Positions 56,152 through 64,000 of a stretch of DNA of 64,000 nucleotides are shown piece by piece. A model generated the notes under the pieces. It did no database searches. It was given only the letters and a program-made list of their open reading frames with translations, and was not told where the DNA came from. Both the position numbers and the translations under genes were made by a program. Origin of the DNA: Kitasatospora albolonga (lineage in GTDB: Bacteria > Actinomycetota > Actinomycetes > Streptomycetales > Streptomycetaceae); the NCBI GenBank assembly GCA_002082585.1, contig CP020563.1, positions 3,962,001-4,026,000 of the forward strand, in the 5' to 3' direction. How positions within the stretch are numbered: the first letter of the stretch is position 1; every line of letters begins with the position of its first letter.

Positions 56152-57018
56152 TCAGCCCGTCGCGATCGTGAGCGGGGCGAACCTGCGGCTCGCGTCGCCC
56201 GGCAGGTCCGCGACGCCGTACGTCATCACGGCGGTCCGGGAGCCCGGCTCGAGACCGCGCTCCACCAGCCAGCCCAGCAGCTCCTCGTGGCGCGCGTCGA
56301 CATCGATCCGCAGCGGCCGGTCCGTCGTGGCGGCCAGCGCGGTGACGAGGGCCTTCGCGGTGGCGGTGTCCCGGGCGATCAGCGGGCCGACCGCATGGGA
56401 GGTGCCGCTCGGCCAGAGGCCCGCGTAACCAATCAGCTCTCCGTTCTCCTCGGCGACCCGGAGCCGGTCGGAGAAGGCCGGGAGCCGGGCGATGATGTGC
56501 GTCCGGTCGACGCCGAAGACGGGCAGGTCGAGCCGGACCATCGACTGCAGGTCATCCGCCGTCGCCGGACGGGTGGACACGGCCGATGCCGGGGCCTCCG
56601 CCCGGAAACGGCCACTGAGCCGCTCGGTCCGGCCCACCTGAACGAAGCCGAGCTCCTCGTAGAGCCGTCGGCCCTGGGGTGTGGCGTACAGCGCGAGCGG
56701 GGTGGACCCGGCTTCCTCCAGCACATGGCGCATCAGCCGCCGGGCGATCCCCCGGCGGGCGTGGCGTTCGGCGACGAGCAGCATGCCGACGGCGGCCAGG
56801 CGGGGCCCGTACGACGTCATCACACAGGCCGCCGCCAGCCCCTTTCCGTCGGGGGAGTCGATCCCGTACCCCGTACCCGCGGAGAGGAGCAGGCCCCACC
56901 GGTGTTCGTCGCGCGGCCAGCCCCGGTCCTCGCAGAGATCGGCGCAGGAGACCAGGTCCACCCGGGAGAGGCGCCGTACGGGCAGGTCGACGAGGGGCAG
57001 GGGTGATGGGCGGTGCAT
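56152..57018 (-). CDS. GNAT-family N-acetyltransferase with extended C-terminal domain
   Basis: 288 residues. The N-terminal GNAT domain has the acetyl-CoA loop ERHARRGIARRLMRHVLEEAG (in outline, about 83-103). The second half (about 150-288) is a sterol-carrier-like or YitH-type domain seen in some two-domain acetyltransferases. Substrate unknown. No clear ribosome binding site at the ATG 57016-57018. The intergenic gap upstream holds parS site 11. Confidence 0.8.
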   Translation of the reverse strand: MHRPSPLPLVDLPVRRLSRVDLVSCADLCEDRGWPRDEHRWGLLLSAGTGYGIDSPDGKGLAAACVMTSYGPRLAAVGMLLVAERHARRGIARRLMRHVLEEAGSTPLALYATPQGRRLYEELGFVQVGRTERLSGRFRAEAPASAVSTRPATADDLQSMVRLDLPVFGVDRTHIIARLPAFSDRLRVAEENGELIGYAGLWPSGTSHAVGPLIARDTATAKALVTALAATTDRPLRIDVDARHEELLGWLVERGLEPGSRTAVMTYGVADLPGDASRRFAPLTIATG

Positions 57019-57121
57019 GGGGTCAGGCTGTCCGACGCGATGATCGCCCGTCCACCGGTTTCCCGGAACTGGCCGAGAACCAGGGCGTCCGCCGCTCGGC
57101 GGCGGCCCGGGCCCCCGCTCG

Positions 57122-57135
57122 GTTTCACGTGAAAC
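57122..57135. other. parS: parS site 11
   Basis: Perfect GTTTCACGTGAAAC in the 136-base gap between the GNAT and Nudix genes; the most distant parS in this window (46 kb from oriC). Confidence 0.95.
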
Positions 57136-57154
57136 ATGGAGCCCGGCCGGACCG

Positions 57155-57634
57155 TCAGCCCAGGTCGGGGGCGTGCAGCGCCCGTACGCCCTCGATGTTG
57201 CCGTCCAGATAGTGGCGCAGGGACAGCGGCACGAGGTGGACGGCGGCGATCCCGACCCGGCTGAACGGCACCCGGACGATCTCGTACGCGCCGCAGGGCT
57301 CGTCGATCTCCGGGCCGTGCCGCCGGGTGACGTCCATCGACGCGAGCCGGCAGACGAAGAAGTGCTGGACCTTCACCCCCGTCACACCGCCGTCCGCGAT
57401 GTGCTCGACGGTGTCGACGAAGCAGGGCACCACGTCGACGATCTTGGCGCCCAGCTCCTCGTCGACCTCGCGGTGCAGCGCGTCGACCACGGTGGCGTCC
57501 TCCGGCTCCACCCCGCCGCCGGGCGTGAGCCAGTACGGATCGACCCCCGGCTTCGTGCGCTTGATAAGGACGAGGTCGTCACCGTCGAGCAGGATGGCGC
57601 GTGCGGTGCGCTTGACCACAGGACGTTCGGTCAT
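57155..57634 (-). CDS. Nudix hydrolase
   Basis: 159 residues. The Nudix box region reads GGGVEPEDATVVDALHREVD then EELG: the REV-x-EEL-G core is intact but one residue is inserted between the glycines and the arginine, compared with the canonical 23-residue box. It hydrolyses a nucleoside diphosphate linked to another moiety; which one is unknown. The start codon overlaps the stop of the upstream PLP enzyme (ATGA), so both are translated together. Confidence 0.88.
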   Translation of the reverse strand: MTERPVVKRTARAILLDGDDLVLIKRTKPGVDPYWLTPGGGVEPEDATVVDALHREVDEELGAKIVDVVPCFVDTVEHIADGGVTGVKVQHFFVCRLASMDVTRRHGPEIDEPCGAYEIVRVPFSRVGIAAVHLVPLSLRHYLDGNIEGVRALHAPDLG

Positions 57635-58803
57635 GGCAAGAGAGTGGCCCGCGCGGAGCCGTCTGAAACTCCCCCGGCCTGCTGGACCGCTTCGTCCAGC
57701 GCCCGGCCGACGTCAGCCAGCAGGTCCTCCGGGTCCTCCGCGCCCACCGAGAAGCGGATGAAGCCCTCCGGCACGGCGTCGCCGCCCCAGCGGCCCCGGC
57801 GCTCGGCGGTGGACCGTACACCGCCGAAACTCGTCGCGTCGTCGACCAGCCGCAGCGCGGCGAGGAAGCGTTCGGCGGTCTCCCGGTCGGCCAGCTCGAA
57901 TGACACCACCGAACCGAAGCGCCGCATCTGGCGCACGGCGACCCCGTACGACGGGTCGGTGGGCAGCCCCGGATAGCGCAGCCCGGTGACCTCGGCCCGC
58001 TCGGCCAGGGACTCGGCGAGCGCCAGAGCGGTGGTGCACTGCCGGTCGACGCGCAGCTGGAGGGTGGCGAGCGAGCGGTGGGCGAGCCAGGTCTCCATCG
58101 GGCCCGGAATCGCTCCGACGACCTTGCGCCAGCGCCGTACGTCGGCGGCCGGCCCGGGGTCACGGCAGGTGACATGGCCCAGCAGGATGTCGCCGTGCCC
58201 GGTCATGCCCTTGGTGTCGCTGGCCACCGAGAAGTCCGCGCCGAGCTCCAGCGGGCGCTGGCCGACCGGGGTGGCCAGGGTGTTGTCGACGGCGACCAGC
58301 GCACCCGCGTCGTGCGCCGCCGCCACCAGCCGACGGATGTCACAGACGTCCAGCCCCGGGTTGGAGGGGCTCTCGATCCACAGCAGCTTCGCCCCCTCCA
58401 GCAGAGCCAGCTGGGCATCGCCGCCGGTCGGCGCGGTCCGGACCTCGATGCCGAAGGCCGCCAGCTGCTCCCGTACGAGCGGCAGCGCCTGGTAGCCGTC
58501 GTCCGGCAGCACCACGGTGTCGCCGGTGCGGACCTGCGAGAGCAGTACGGCGGTGATCGCCGCCATCCCGGAGGCGAACACCGTCGTGCTGACGTCCTCG
58601 CCGGGCGCCTCCAGCTCGCCGATGGCCCGTTCCAGATGGGTCCACGTCGGGTTGGTGTCCCGGCCGTAGGTATAGGGACCCACCGGTTCGCCGGAGAGGT
58701 GGAAGTGCGCGGCGAAGACCGGGCCGGGCAGGGCCGGTCCGTACTGCTCCGGTTCGGGAAGCCCGGCGCGTACCGCGCGCGTTCCGTCGCCCATGGTGCT
58801 CAT
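57631..58803 (-). CDS. Cystathionine gamma-synthase/lyase-family PLP enzyme
   Basis: 390 residues from ATG 58801-58803 behind CGGAGCAG (an ATG at 58794 is an alternative). Trans-sulfuration family: YTYGRDTNPTWTHLERAIGELE at the N-terminus, VFASGMAAI in the PLP phosphate loop, and the PLP lysine in ASDTKGMTGHGD near residue 208. It may form or break cystathionine or act on a homoserine ester. The lysine motif differs from the usual SxTKY(xN)GH of CGS. Translational coupling to a Nudix hydrolase is unusual for this family. Confidence 0.85.
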   Translation of the reverse strand: MSTMGDGTRAVRAGLPEPEQYGPALPGPVFAAHFHLSGEPVGPYTYGRDTNPTWTHLERAIGELEAPGEDVSTTVFASGMAAITAVLLSQVRTGDTVVLPDDGYQALPLVREQLAAFGIEVRTAPTGGDAQLALLEGAKLLWIESPSNPGLDVCDIRRLVAAAHDAGALVAVDNTLATPVGQRPLELGADFSVASDTKGMTGHGDILLGHVTCRDPGPAADVRRWRKVVGAIPGPMETWLAHRSLATLQLRVDRQCTTALALAESLAERAEVTGLRYPGLPTDPSYGVAVRQMRRFGSVVSFELADRETAERFLAALRLVDDATSFGGVRSTAERRGRWGGDAVPEGFIRFSVGAEDPEDLLADVGRALDEAVQQAGGVSDGSARATLLP

Positions 58804-58863
58804 GCTGCTCCGTACGTTGTCAGGTGGCCCGGGTCGCCGGGCGGCCCGGGGGAAGGTCCGGGA

Positions 58864-59241
58864 TCAGTCCTCGTCCGGCAGGACCATGTTGAGGGCCCAG
58901 GAGACGACCGAGATGATCAGTGCGCCGAGCACCGCGGTCCAGAAGCCCTCGACATGGAAACTGAGATCGAAGACACCGGCCAGCCAGGAGGTCAGCAGCA
59001 GCATCAGGGCGTTGACCACCAAGGTGATCAGGCCGAGCGTCAGAATGAACAAGGGGAAGGTGAGGAGCTCGACCACCGGCTTGACCAGGAAGTTCACCAG
59101 GCCGAAGAGCAGCGCGACCAGGATCAGGGTGAGGGCCTTGCGGCCGGTGGAGCCGCCCTCCAGCGTGATGTCGCTGATCAGCCAGATGGCCACGGCCAGC
59201 GCACCCGCGTTGGCGATCGTCTTGACTACGAAATTCTTCAT
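58864..59241 (-). CDS. Phage holin-type (DUF360-like) small membrane protein
   Basis: 125 residues from ATG 59239-59241. Four hydrophobic segments (AGALAVAIWLISDI, LTLILVALLFGLVNFLV, LLTFPLFILTLGLITLVV and WTAVLGALIISVVSWAL) with few charges. The pattern fits the actinobacterial phage holin superfamily IV-type family, which is chromosomal and not evidence of a prophage. It may start further upstream at ATG 59262. Divergent from the cupin gene. Confidence 0.78.
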   Translation of the reverse strand: MKNFVVKTIANAGALAVAIWLISDITLEGGSTGRKALTLILVALLFGLVNFLVKPVVELLTFPLFILTLGLITLVVNALMLLLTSWLAGVFDLSFHVEGFWTAVLGALIISVVSWALNMVLPDED

Positions 59242-59331
59242 GTGTCTGATCGTGGCAGACATGATCGGTGGTGGACACCGACAGCGCAAACGGAACCGGT
59301 AGCACGGGTCACAAGGGCGGACGGACGGGCC

Positions 59332-59649
59332 ATGAAGGCATTCAGACTGGACGAGCTGGAGGCGGAGCGGGCCGCCAACGACGGCGCCTACCTGCAGTTC
59401 GTGCGGGAGCGGAACATGTCCGTCGGCCTGTACGCCCTGGACGCGGGCGCCCTCGATCCGCAGCAGCCGCACCGGCAGGACGAGGTGTACTTCGTCGTCA
59501 GCGGCCGTGCGTCGATCACGGTCGGGACGGAGACCACACAGGTCGGCCGGGGGAGCGTGGTCTATGTGCCCGCCGGGGTGGCCCACAAGTTCCACCACAT
59601 CACCGAGGATCTGCGCGTGATGGTCGTCTTCTCCCCTCCGGAGGGCTGA
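59332..59649 (+). CDS. Cupin domain protein
   Basis: 105 residues from ATG 59332. A single small beta-barrel with the two cupin motifs: PHRQDEVYFVVSGRASITVG and VPAGVAHKFHHI, with His residues at metal positions. Small cupins bind metals and act as enzymes or sensors; substrate unknown. Monocistronic. Confidence 0.85.
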   Translation: MKAFRLDELEAERAANDGAYLQFVRERNMSVGLYALDAGALDPQQPHRQDEVYFVVSGRASITVGTETTQVGRGSVVYVPAGVAHKFHHITEDLRVMVVFSPPEG

Positions 59650-59784
59650 GCCTGCCGTGGGGCTGAACCCCGGGTTTCCCTAAGGGTTCGATCAGGGGTC
59701 TTCAAGGGCTGCGGGGCCCCCGCCGGGGTGCCCCGCCCCCTTAGCATCGAGGCAGGAAACCCCAGAGAGACGAGGTAGATGGCG

Positions 59785-60003
59785 ATGGCCGTGCGGGAGA
59801 TAGTCGCGGGAATGCCCTGGTGGGTGAAGTGGATCGCGGTGCCCGTCATCGCGATCTTCGTGTTCGGCGGTCTGATCGCCAGTCTGCTCACCTTCGTGAT
59901 CAGCCTGCTCTTCAAGGTCCTGATCTTCGTGGTGCTGGTCGGCGGTCTGGTCTTCGTCGTACGCAAGTTCATGTCCTCGTCCTCCTCACGCGGCGACTGG
60001 TAG
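59785..60003 (+). CDS. DUF5326 small membrane protein
   Basis: 72 residues from the second ATG (59785); GAGG lies nine bases upstream of it but only three from the first ATG at 59779. Sequence MAVREIVAGMPWWVKWIAVPVIA then two hydrophobic helices and a short C-terminus RKFMSSSSSRGDW. It matches the Streptomyces DUF5326 family. Function unknown. A hairpin terminator lies about 75 bases downstream. Confidence 0.8.
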   Translation: MAVREIVAGMPWWVKWIAVPVIAIFVFGGLIASLLTFVISLLFKVLIFVVLVGGLVFVVRKFMSSSSSRGDW

Positions 60004-60075
60004 CGGGGCTGCCGCAGGCCCGTGCGGGACGGGGGGCCGCACCGGTCTGCGGATTAGCCCAGCTGAGCTAAGTCC

Positions 60076-60096
60076 AGGAGGAAAACCCCCTCCTGC
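60076..60096 (+). terminator. Terminator after the DUF5326 gene
   Basis: 7-base stem CAGGAGG / CCTCCTG with a 7-base loop of A and C. Confidence 0.55.
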
Positions 60097-60272
60097 CGGA
60101 GGCGGCCGATACAGTGACATAACGCTGCCGCCACCTGGAATGTGACCTTCTGTCACCGAACCGACCGAGTGACCAGTGGTTTGTACGACAGCCCGGTCGT
60201 TGGTGCGGCAGGCCCGTGGGGGCGGCCCCCACGGGAGGGCCGACGGCCCGTCACCATGCCTGGGGGTGACCT

Positions 60273-61043
60273 TTGACCACGGCATCGAGTCCCGCTGTCC
60301 CGACGTTGATCGGTTCGGTTCAGCGGGCGTTGAGGCTGCTGGAAGCTGTGGGCACCCATCGGGACGGGGCGCCGGCCAAGCAACTCGCACGCGAGGCAGG
60401 GCTGCCGCTGCCGACCGCGTACCACCTGCTGCGCACCCTCACGTACGAGGGCTATCTCCGCCGGGAAAACGGTGTCTTCCTCTTCGGCGCCGCCGCCGAG
60501 AACCTGACCGCCGCTCAGGAGCGCAGGAGCCGGCCCGCCACCGTCACCGACTCCCTCGCGCACTGGCGGGACGCCATCGGGGTCCCGGTGTACTGCGCCG
60601 TCTACCGCGAGGGCGAGATCGAGCTCATCGCGGTCGCCGACGCCCCCGACTCCCCGGCGGTGGACGAGTGGGCCTCCTTCCGGGAGACCGGGCACGCGCA
60701 CGCGATCGGGCAGTGTCTTCTCGGCCAGCTCGATGAGAAGGACCGCGAGGACCACCTCGACCGCCACCCCGTACGACCGCTCACTCGTTACTCAGTGCGA
60801 GATCGCGCGGCACTTCTGGAGCGGCTACGGACGTTTCGGCGGGGTGAACCGGTTATCGAACGCCAGGAGTACGCACTGGGGACCGTCTGCGCCGCCATTC
60901 CCGTCGCGGCCGGTGCCACCATTGCGGCGATGGCCATTTCCGTACCCCTGGACCGGGAAGAACGGTTGCTGCCCGCAGTCGAACAGCTACGTGGCGAAGT
61001 GGCGAGCCTCTTGCGTTCGTTCGTGTTCTCTATCAGTATCTGA
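60273..61043 (+). CDS. ssgR: IclR-family regulator SsgR
   Basis: 256 residues from TTG 60273. N-terminal HTH (LIGSVQRALRLLEAVGTHRDG...LAREAGLPLPTAYHLLRTL in outline) and an IclR effector domain with GHAHAIGQCLL and GTVCAAIPVAAG. It lies directly before ssgA; the pair is SsgR-SsgA, in which SsgR activates ssgA for sporulation in S. coelicolor. The upstream 269-base gap contains an inverted repeat GTGAC / GTCAC (60142-60156). Confidence 0.9.
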   Translation: MTTASSPAVPTLIGSVQRALRLLEAVGTHRDGAPAKQLAREAGLPLPTAYHLLRTLTYEGYLRRENGVFLFGAAAENLTAAQERRSRPATVTDSLAHWRDAIGVPVYCAVYREGEIELIAVADAPDSPAVDEWASFRETGHAHAIGQCLLGQLDEKDREDHLDRHPVRPLTRYSVRDRAALLERLRTFRRGEPVIERQEYALGTVCAAIPVAAGATIAAMAISVPLDREERLLPAVEQLRGEVASLLRSFVFSISI

Positions 61044-61046
61044 AAA

Positions 61047-61061
61047 ATCACTCCTTGTGAT
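61047..61061. promoter_or_regulatory. Inverted repeat in the ssgR-ssgA gap
   Basis: ATCAC-TCCTT-GTGAT, beginning 4 bases after the ssgR stop and 84 bases before ssgA. It could be an SsgR site or a small attenuator; neither is proven. Confidence 0.35.
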
Positions 61062-61144
61062 CTGCTATCGCGTGCACCACGATGGCGTCAATAGGGCCAT
61101 GGGGGATCATTCCTGGCCAGTTTCATCTACTCCGGGGTTGAACG

Positions 61145-61582
61145 ATGCGCGAGTCGGTTCAAGCAGAGGTCATGATGAGCTTCCTCGTCTCCGAGGAGCT
61201 CTCGTTCCGTATTCCGGTGGAGCTCCGGTACGAGGTGGCTGATCCCTATGCCATCCGGATGACGTTCCATCTGCCCGGCGATGCCCCGGTGACCTGGGCA
61301 TTCGGTCGTGAGCTGCTGCTGGACGGAATCAACAGCCCCAGCGGCGACGGCGATGTGCACATCGGGCCGACCGAACCCGAGGGTCTCGGCGATGTGCACA
61401 TCCGCCTCCAGGTCGGCGCGGACCGCGCGCTGTTCCGGGCCGGTACGGCACCACTGGTGGCGTTCCTCGACAGAACCGACAAGCTGGTGCCCCTCGGTCA
61501 GGAGCACACGCTGGGTGACTTCGACGGGAACCTGGAGGAGGCGCTCGGCCGCATCCTCGCCGAGGAGCAGAACGCGGGCTGA
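61145..61582 (+). CDS. ssgA: Sporulation and cell-division protein SsgA
   Basis: 145 residues from ATG 61145; the 136-residue version starting at the internal ATG 61172 is an alternative. Begins MRESVQAEVMMSFLVSEELS and has VTWAFGRELLLDG and DVHIGPTEPEGLGDVHI, specific to SsgA. SsgA-like proteins occur only in actinomycetes that sporulate; SsgA guides septum placement and hyphal branching and, with SsgB, FtsZ positioning. Follows its activator gene ssgR by 101 bases. Confidence 0.95.
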   Translation: MRESVQAEVMMSFLVSEELSFRIPVELRYEVADPYAIRMTFHLPGDAPVTWAFGRELLLDGINSPSGDGDVHIGPTEPEGLGDVHIRLQVGADRALFRAGTAPLVAFLDRTDKLVPLGQEHTLGDFDGNLEEALGRILAEEQNAG

Positions 61583-61622
61583 GGGCCGGCCGTACAGGTA
61601 GATCACTCCGCCGAACCCCTTC

Positions 61623-62963
61623 TCACGCCTTGCGGCGACGGCCCCTGCCGGTCCGTGCGGGGGCGGCCGTGGACGAGGAGATGCGGGCGCCCGGCCGGTC
61701 CGCCGAGACCACCAGCGCGGCGAGCACGGTCGTCACCGGCACCGAGGCGACCAGACCGATCGAACCGACCAGCGTCCGGACGATCTCCTCCGCCACCAGC
61801 TCGCTGTTGGCCACCGTCCCCACACTGCTCTGGGCGATGGAGAACAGCAGCAGGAGCGGCAGCGCCGCGCCCGCGTACGCCAGCACCAGGGTGTTCACGA
61901 CCGAGGCGATGTGGTCCCTTCCGATCCGGATACCTGCCCGGTAGAGCCCGCGCCAACCCATCTGCGGGTCCGCCTGGTGCAGTTCCCAGACGGCGGAGGT
62001 CTGGGTGACCGTCACATCGTCGAGCACACCGAGCGAACCGATGATGACACCGGCCAGCAGCAGACCGCTCATGTCGATGTCCGGGTAGAGGCCGTGGATG
62101 AGCCCGGTGTTGTCGTCGGTGTTGCCGCTGAGGCTCGCCCAGCCGATGAACAGGGAGCCGAGCAGCCCGATCAGCAGCAGCGAGATCAGGGTGCCGATGA
62201 CCGCCACGGAGGTCCGGGCCGTCACCCCGTGGCACATGTAGAGCGCCGCCAGCATGATGGCGCTGGCCCCGATCACCGCCACCACCAGGGGATTCGACCC
62301 CTGGAGGATCGCCGGCAGGATGAACAGGGTCAGTACGGCGAAGGAGACGGCCAGCGCCACCAGCGCCATCACCCCACGCAGCCTGCCCACCGCGACCACC
62401 GCCAGCGCGAAGACCGCGGCCAGCAGCGTCATGGGGATTTCCCGGTTCACGTCGGTGACGCTGTACTGGAGGTCGCGCGGTGCGTCGGGGGCGTACGCCA
62501 CCACCACGCCCTGGCCCTCGCGCAGTTGGCGGGGCGCGTCCGGCTGGACCACCTCGACGAACTGACGGCCCTTGTCGCTGCCGGTGGTCACCTCGACGGT
62601 CGCCTTGGCGCACTCCCCCTCCTGCCCGTTGACCGCCTCCCGGCCCGAGGGCGTGGAGGTGTCGCCGGTCGGCGGGACCTGCGCCGCGTTGACGTCGGCG
62701 CAGTCGACCTTGACGACCTGGACGACCTTGCCGTCCTGGGTCTGCCGGTCGAATCCGACGCCGGTGCGCTCGTGGTCGGGGACGCCGCCGGGCCAGAACG
62801 CGATCAGCCCGACGACGACCGCCGTGGCGAACGGGATCAGGACGGCGGCGATGACTTTGCGCAGGTGCTTGGAGACCGGGGCGGCGGGTCCGTGGCTGTG
62901 CGTGTGGCCGTGGCTGTGGCCCTGGGGCGGCTGGGGTGCGGGGTCGCTCTGGGGGGAGGTCAC
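61623..62963 (-). CDS. YibE/F-family membrane protein
   Basis: 446 residues from GTG 62961-62963. Layout: a polar N-terminus with a histidine-rich run GHSHGHTHSHG at about 15-25, one membrane helix (VIAAVLIPFATAVVVGLIA), an extracytoplasmic domain of about 110 residues, and then seven to eight helices with the YibE/F core (IGTLISLLLIGLLGSLFIGWA, VIIGSLGVLDDVTVTQTSAVWEL in outline). The His-rich run could bind zinc or nickel. Function in bacteria is poorly known. It faces thiC divergently. Confidence 0.85.
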   Translation of the reverse strand: MTSPQSDPAPQPPQGHSHGHTHSHGPAAPVSKHLRKVIAAVLIPFATAVVVGLIAFWPGGVPDHERTGVGFDRQTQDGKVVQVVKVDCADVNAAQVPPTGDTSTPSGREAVNGQEGECAKATVEVTTGSDKGRQFVEVVQPDAPRQLREGQGVVVAYAPDAPRDLQYSVTDVNREIPMTLLAAVFALAVVAVGRLRGVMALVALAVSFAVLTLFILPAILQGSNPLVVAVIGASAIMLAALYMCHGVTARTSVAVIGTLISLLLIGLLGSLFIGWASLSGNTDDNTGLIHGLYPDIDMSGLLLAGVIIGSLGVLDDVTVTQTSAVWELHQADPQMGWRGLYRAGIRIGRDHIASVVNTLVLAYAGAALPLLLLFSIAQSSVGTVANSELVAEEIVRTLVGSIGLVASVPVTTVLAALVVSADRPGARISSSTAAPARTGRGRRRKA

Positions 62964-63040
62964 GGGGCGATCATCGCAAGAACGGGTGGGCCCTCTGGTC
63001 AGCTCGCCGGAAAGGACGCTAGCGTGGAGGCACCTTTGCA

Positions 63041-64000
<960 letters not shown>

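Noticed and set aside
58864..59241. Phage holin as a sign of a prophage
   Set aside because: The family is chromosomal in actinobacteria, and no integrase, capsid, attachment repeats or other phage genes are present.
60055..60080. tRNA D-arm-like sequence (minus strand TTAGCTCAGCTGG)
   Set aside because: No anticodon arm, T-arm or pairing acceptor follows; it is probably chance or a decayed fragment.

Overview
The window is a piece of a Streptomyces (or very close relative) chromosome centred on the replication origin. The evidence is very high G+C coding DNA, GTG starts, a long oriC packed with TTGTCCACA-type DnaA boxes between dnaA and dnaN, eleven copies of the parS site GTTTCACGTGAAAC, an SsgR/SsgA sporulation pair, FemX, and DUF families typical of streptomycetes. 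Gene order from dnaA to parB, and then the trx/sigM/murJ block, matches the conserved actinobacterial origin region known from Mycobacterium tuberculosis.

Left arm (1-11 kb, nearly all on the minus strand and transcribed away from oriC): a cut-off membrane protein, a DUF6578 protein, tRNA-Ile(GAT), a DUF3566 membrane protein, gyrA, gyrB, then dciA, recF, gnd and dnaN. OriC lies at about 11.15-11.72 kb. dnaA (minus) follows; two DnaA boxes sit in its promoter region.

Right arm, core part (14-24 kb): rpmH-rnpA-yidD-yidC-khpB-rsmG-parA-parB on the plus strand, a GNAT gene, then on the minus strand sigM, its anti-sigma partner and trxB-trxA, the last pair behind a SigR-type promoter.

24-46 kb: a cell-envelope block (pseudokinase, MurJ, DUF6049 protein), CCA-adding enzyme, an MFS exporter, inositol-phosphate synthase with a PadR regulator and its likely operator, a class A PBP, a GT87 glycosyltransferase, an alanine-racemase-like protein with FemX, then rpsF-ssb-rpsR-rplI behind a probable S6:S18 autoregulatory leader, and a MATE exporter.

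47-64 kb: dnaB, preceded by a cluster of four DnaA-box-like sites, then a more accessory stretch: a peptide deformylase paired with an HTH regulator, argG, a beta-lactamase-fold hydrolase, a MarR/MFS pair, a GlcG/HbpS protein, three acyltransferase or Nudix genes, a PLP enzyme, small membrane proteins, a cupin, ssgR-ssgA, a YibE/F membrane protein, and thiC behind a TPP riboswitch (cut by the window end).

The most unusual signals are regulatory rather than new gene families: parS sites at the exact centre of perfect palindromes that also look like bidirectional terminators, DnaA boxes at the parA and dnaB promoters far outside oriC, intragenic parS sites that both encode the peptide VSRET, and a deformylase/regulator pair with palindromic operators. 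All family assignments come from reading the sequence; no database search was run.
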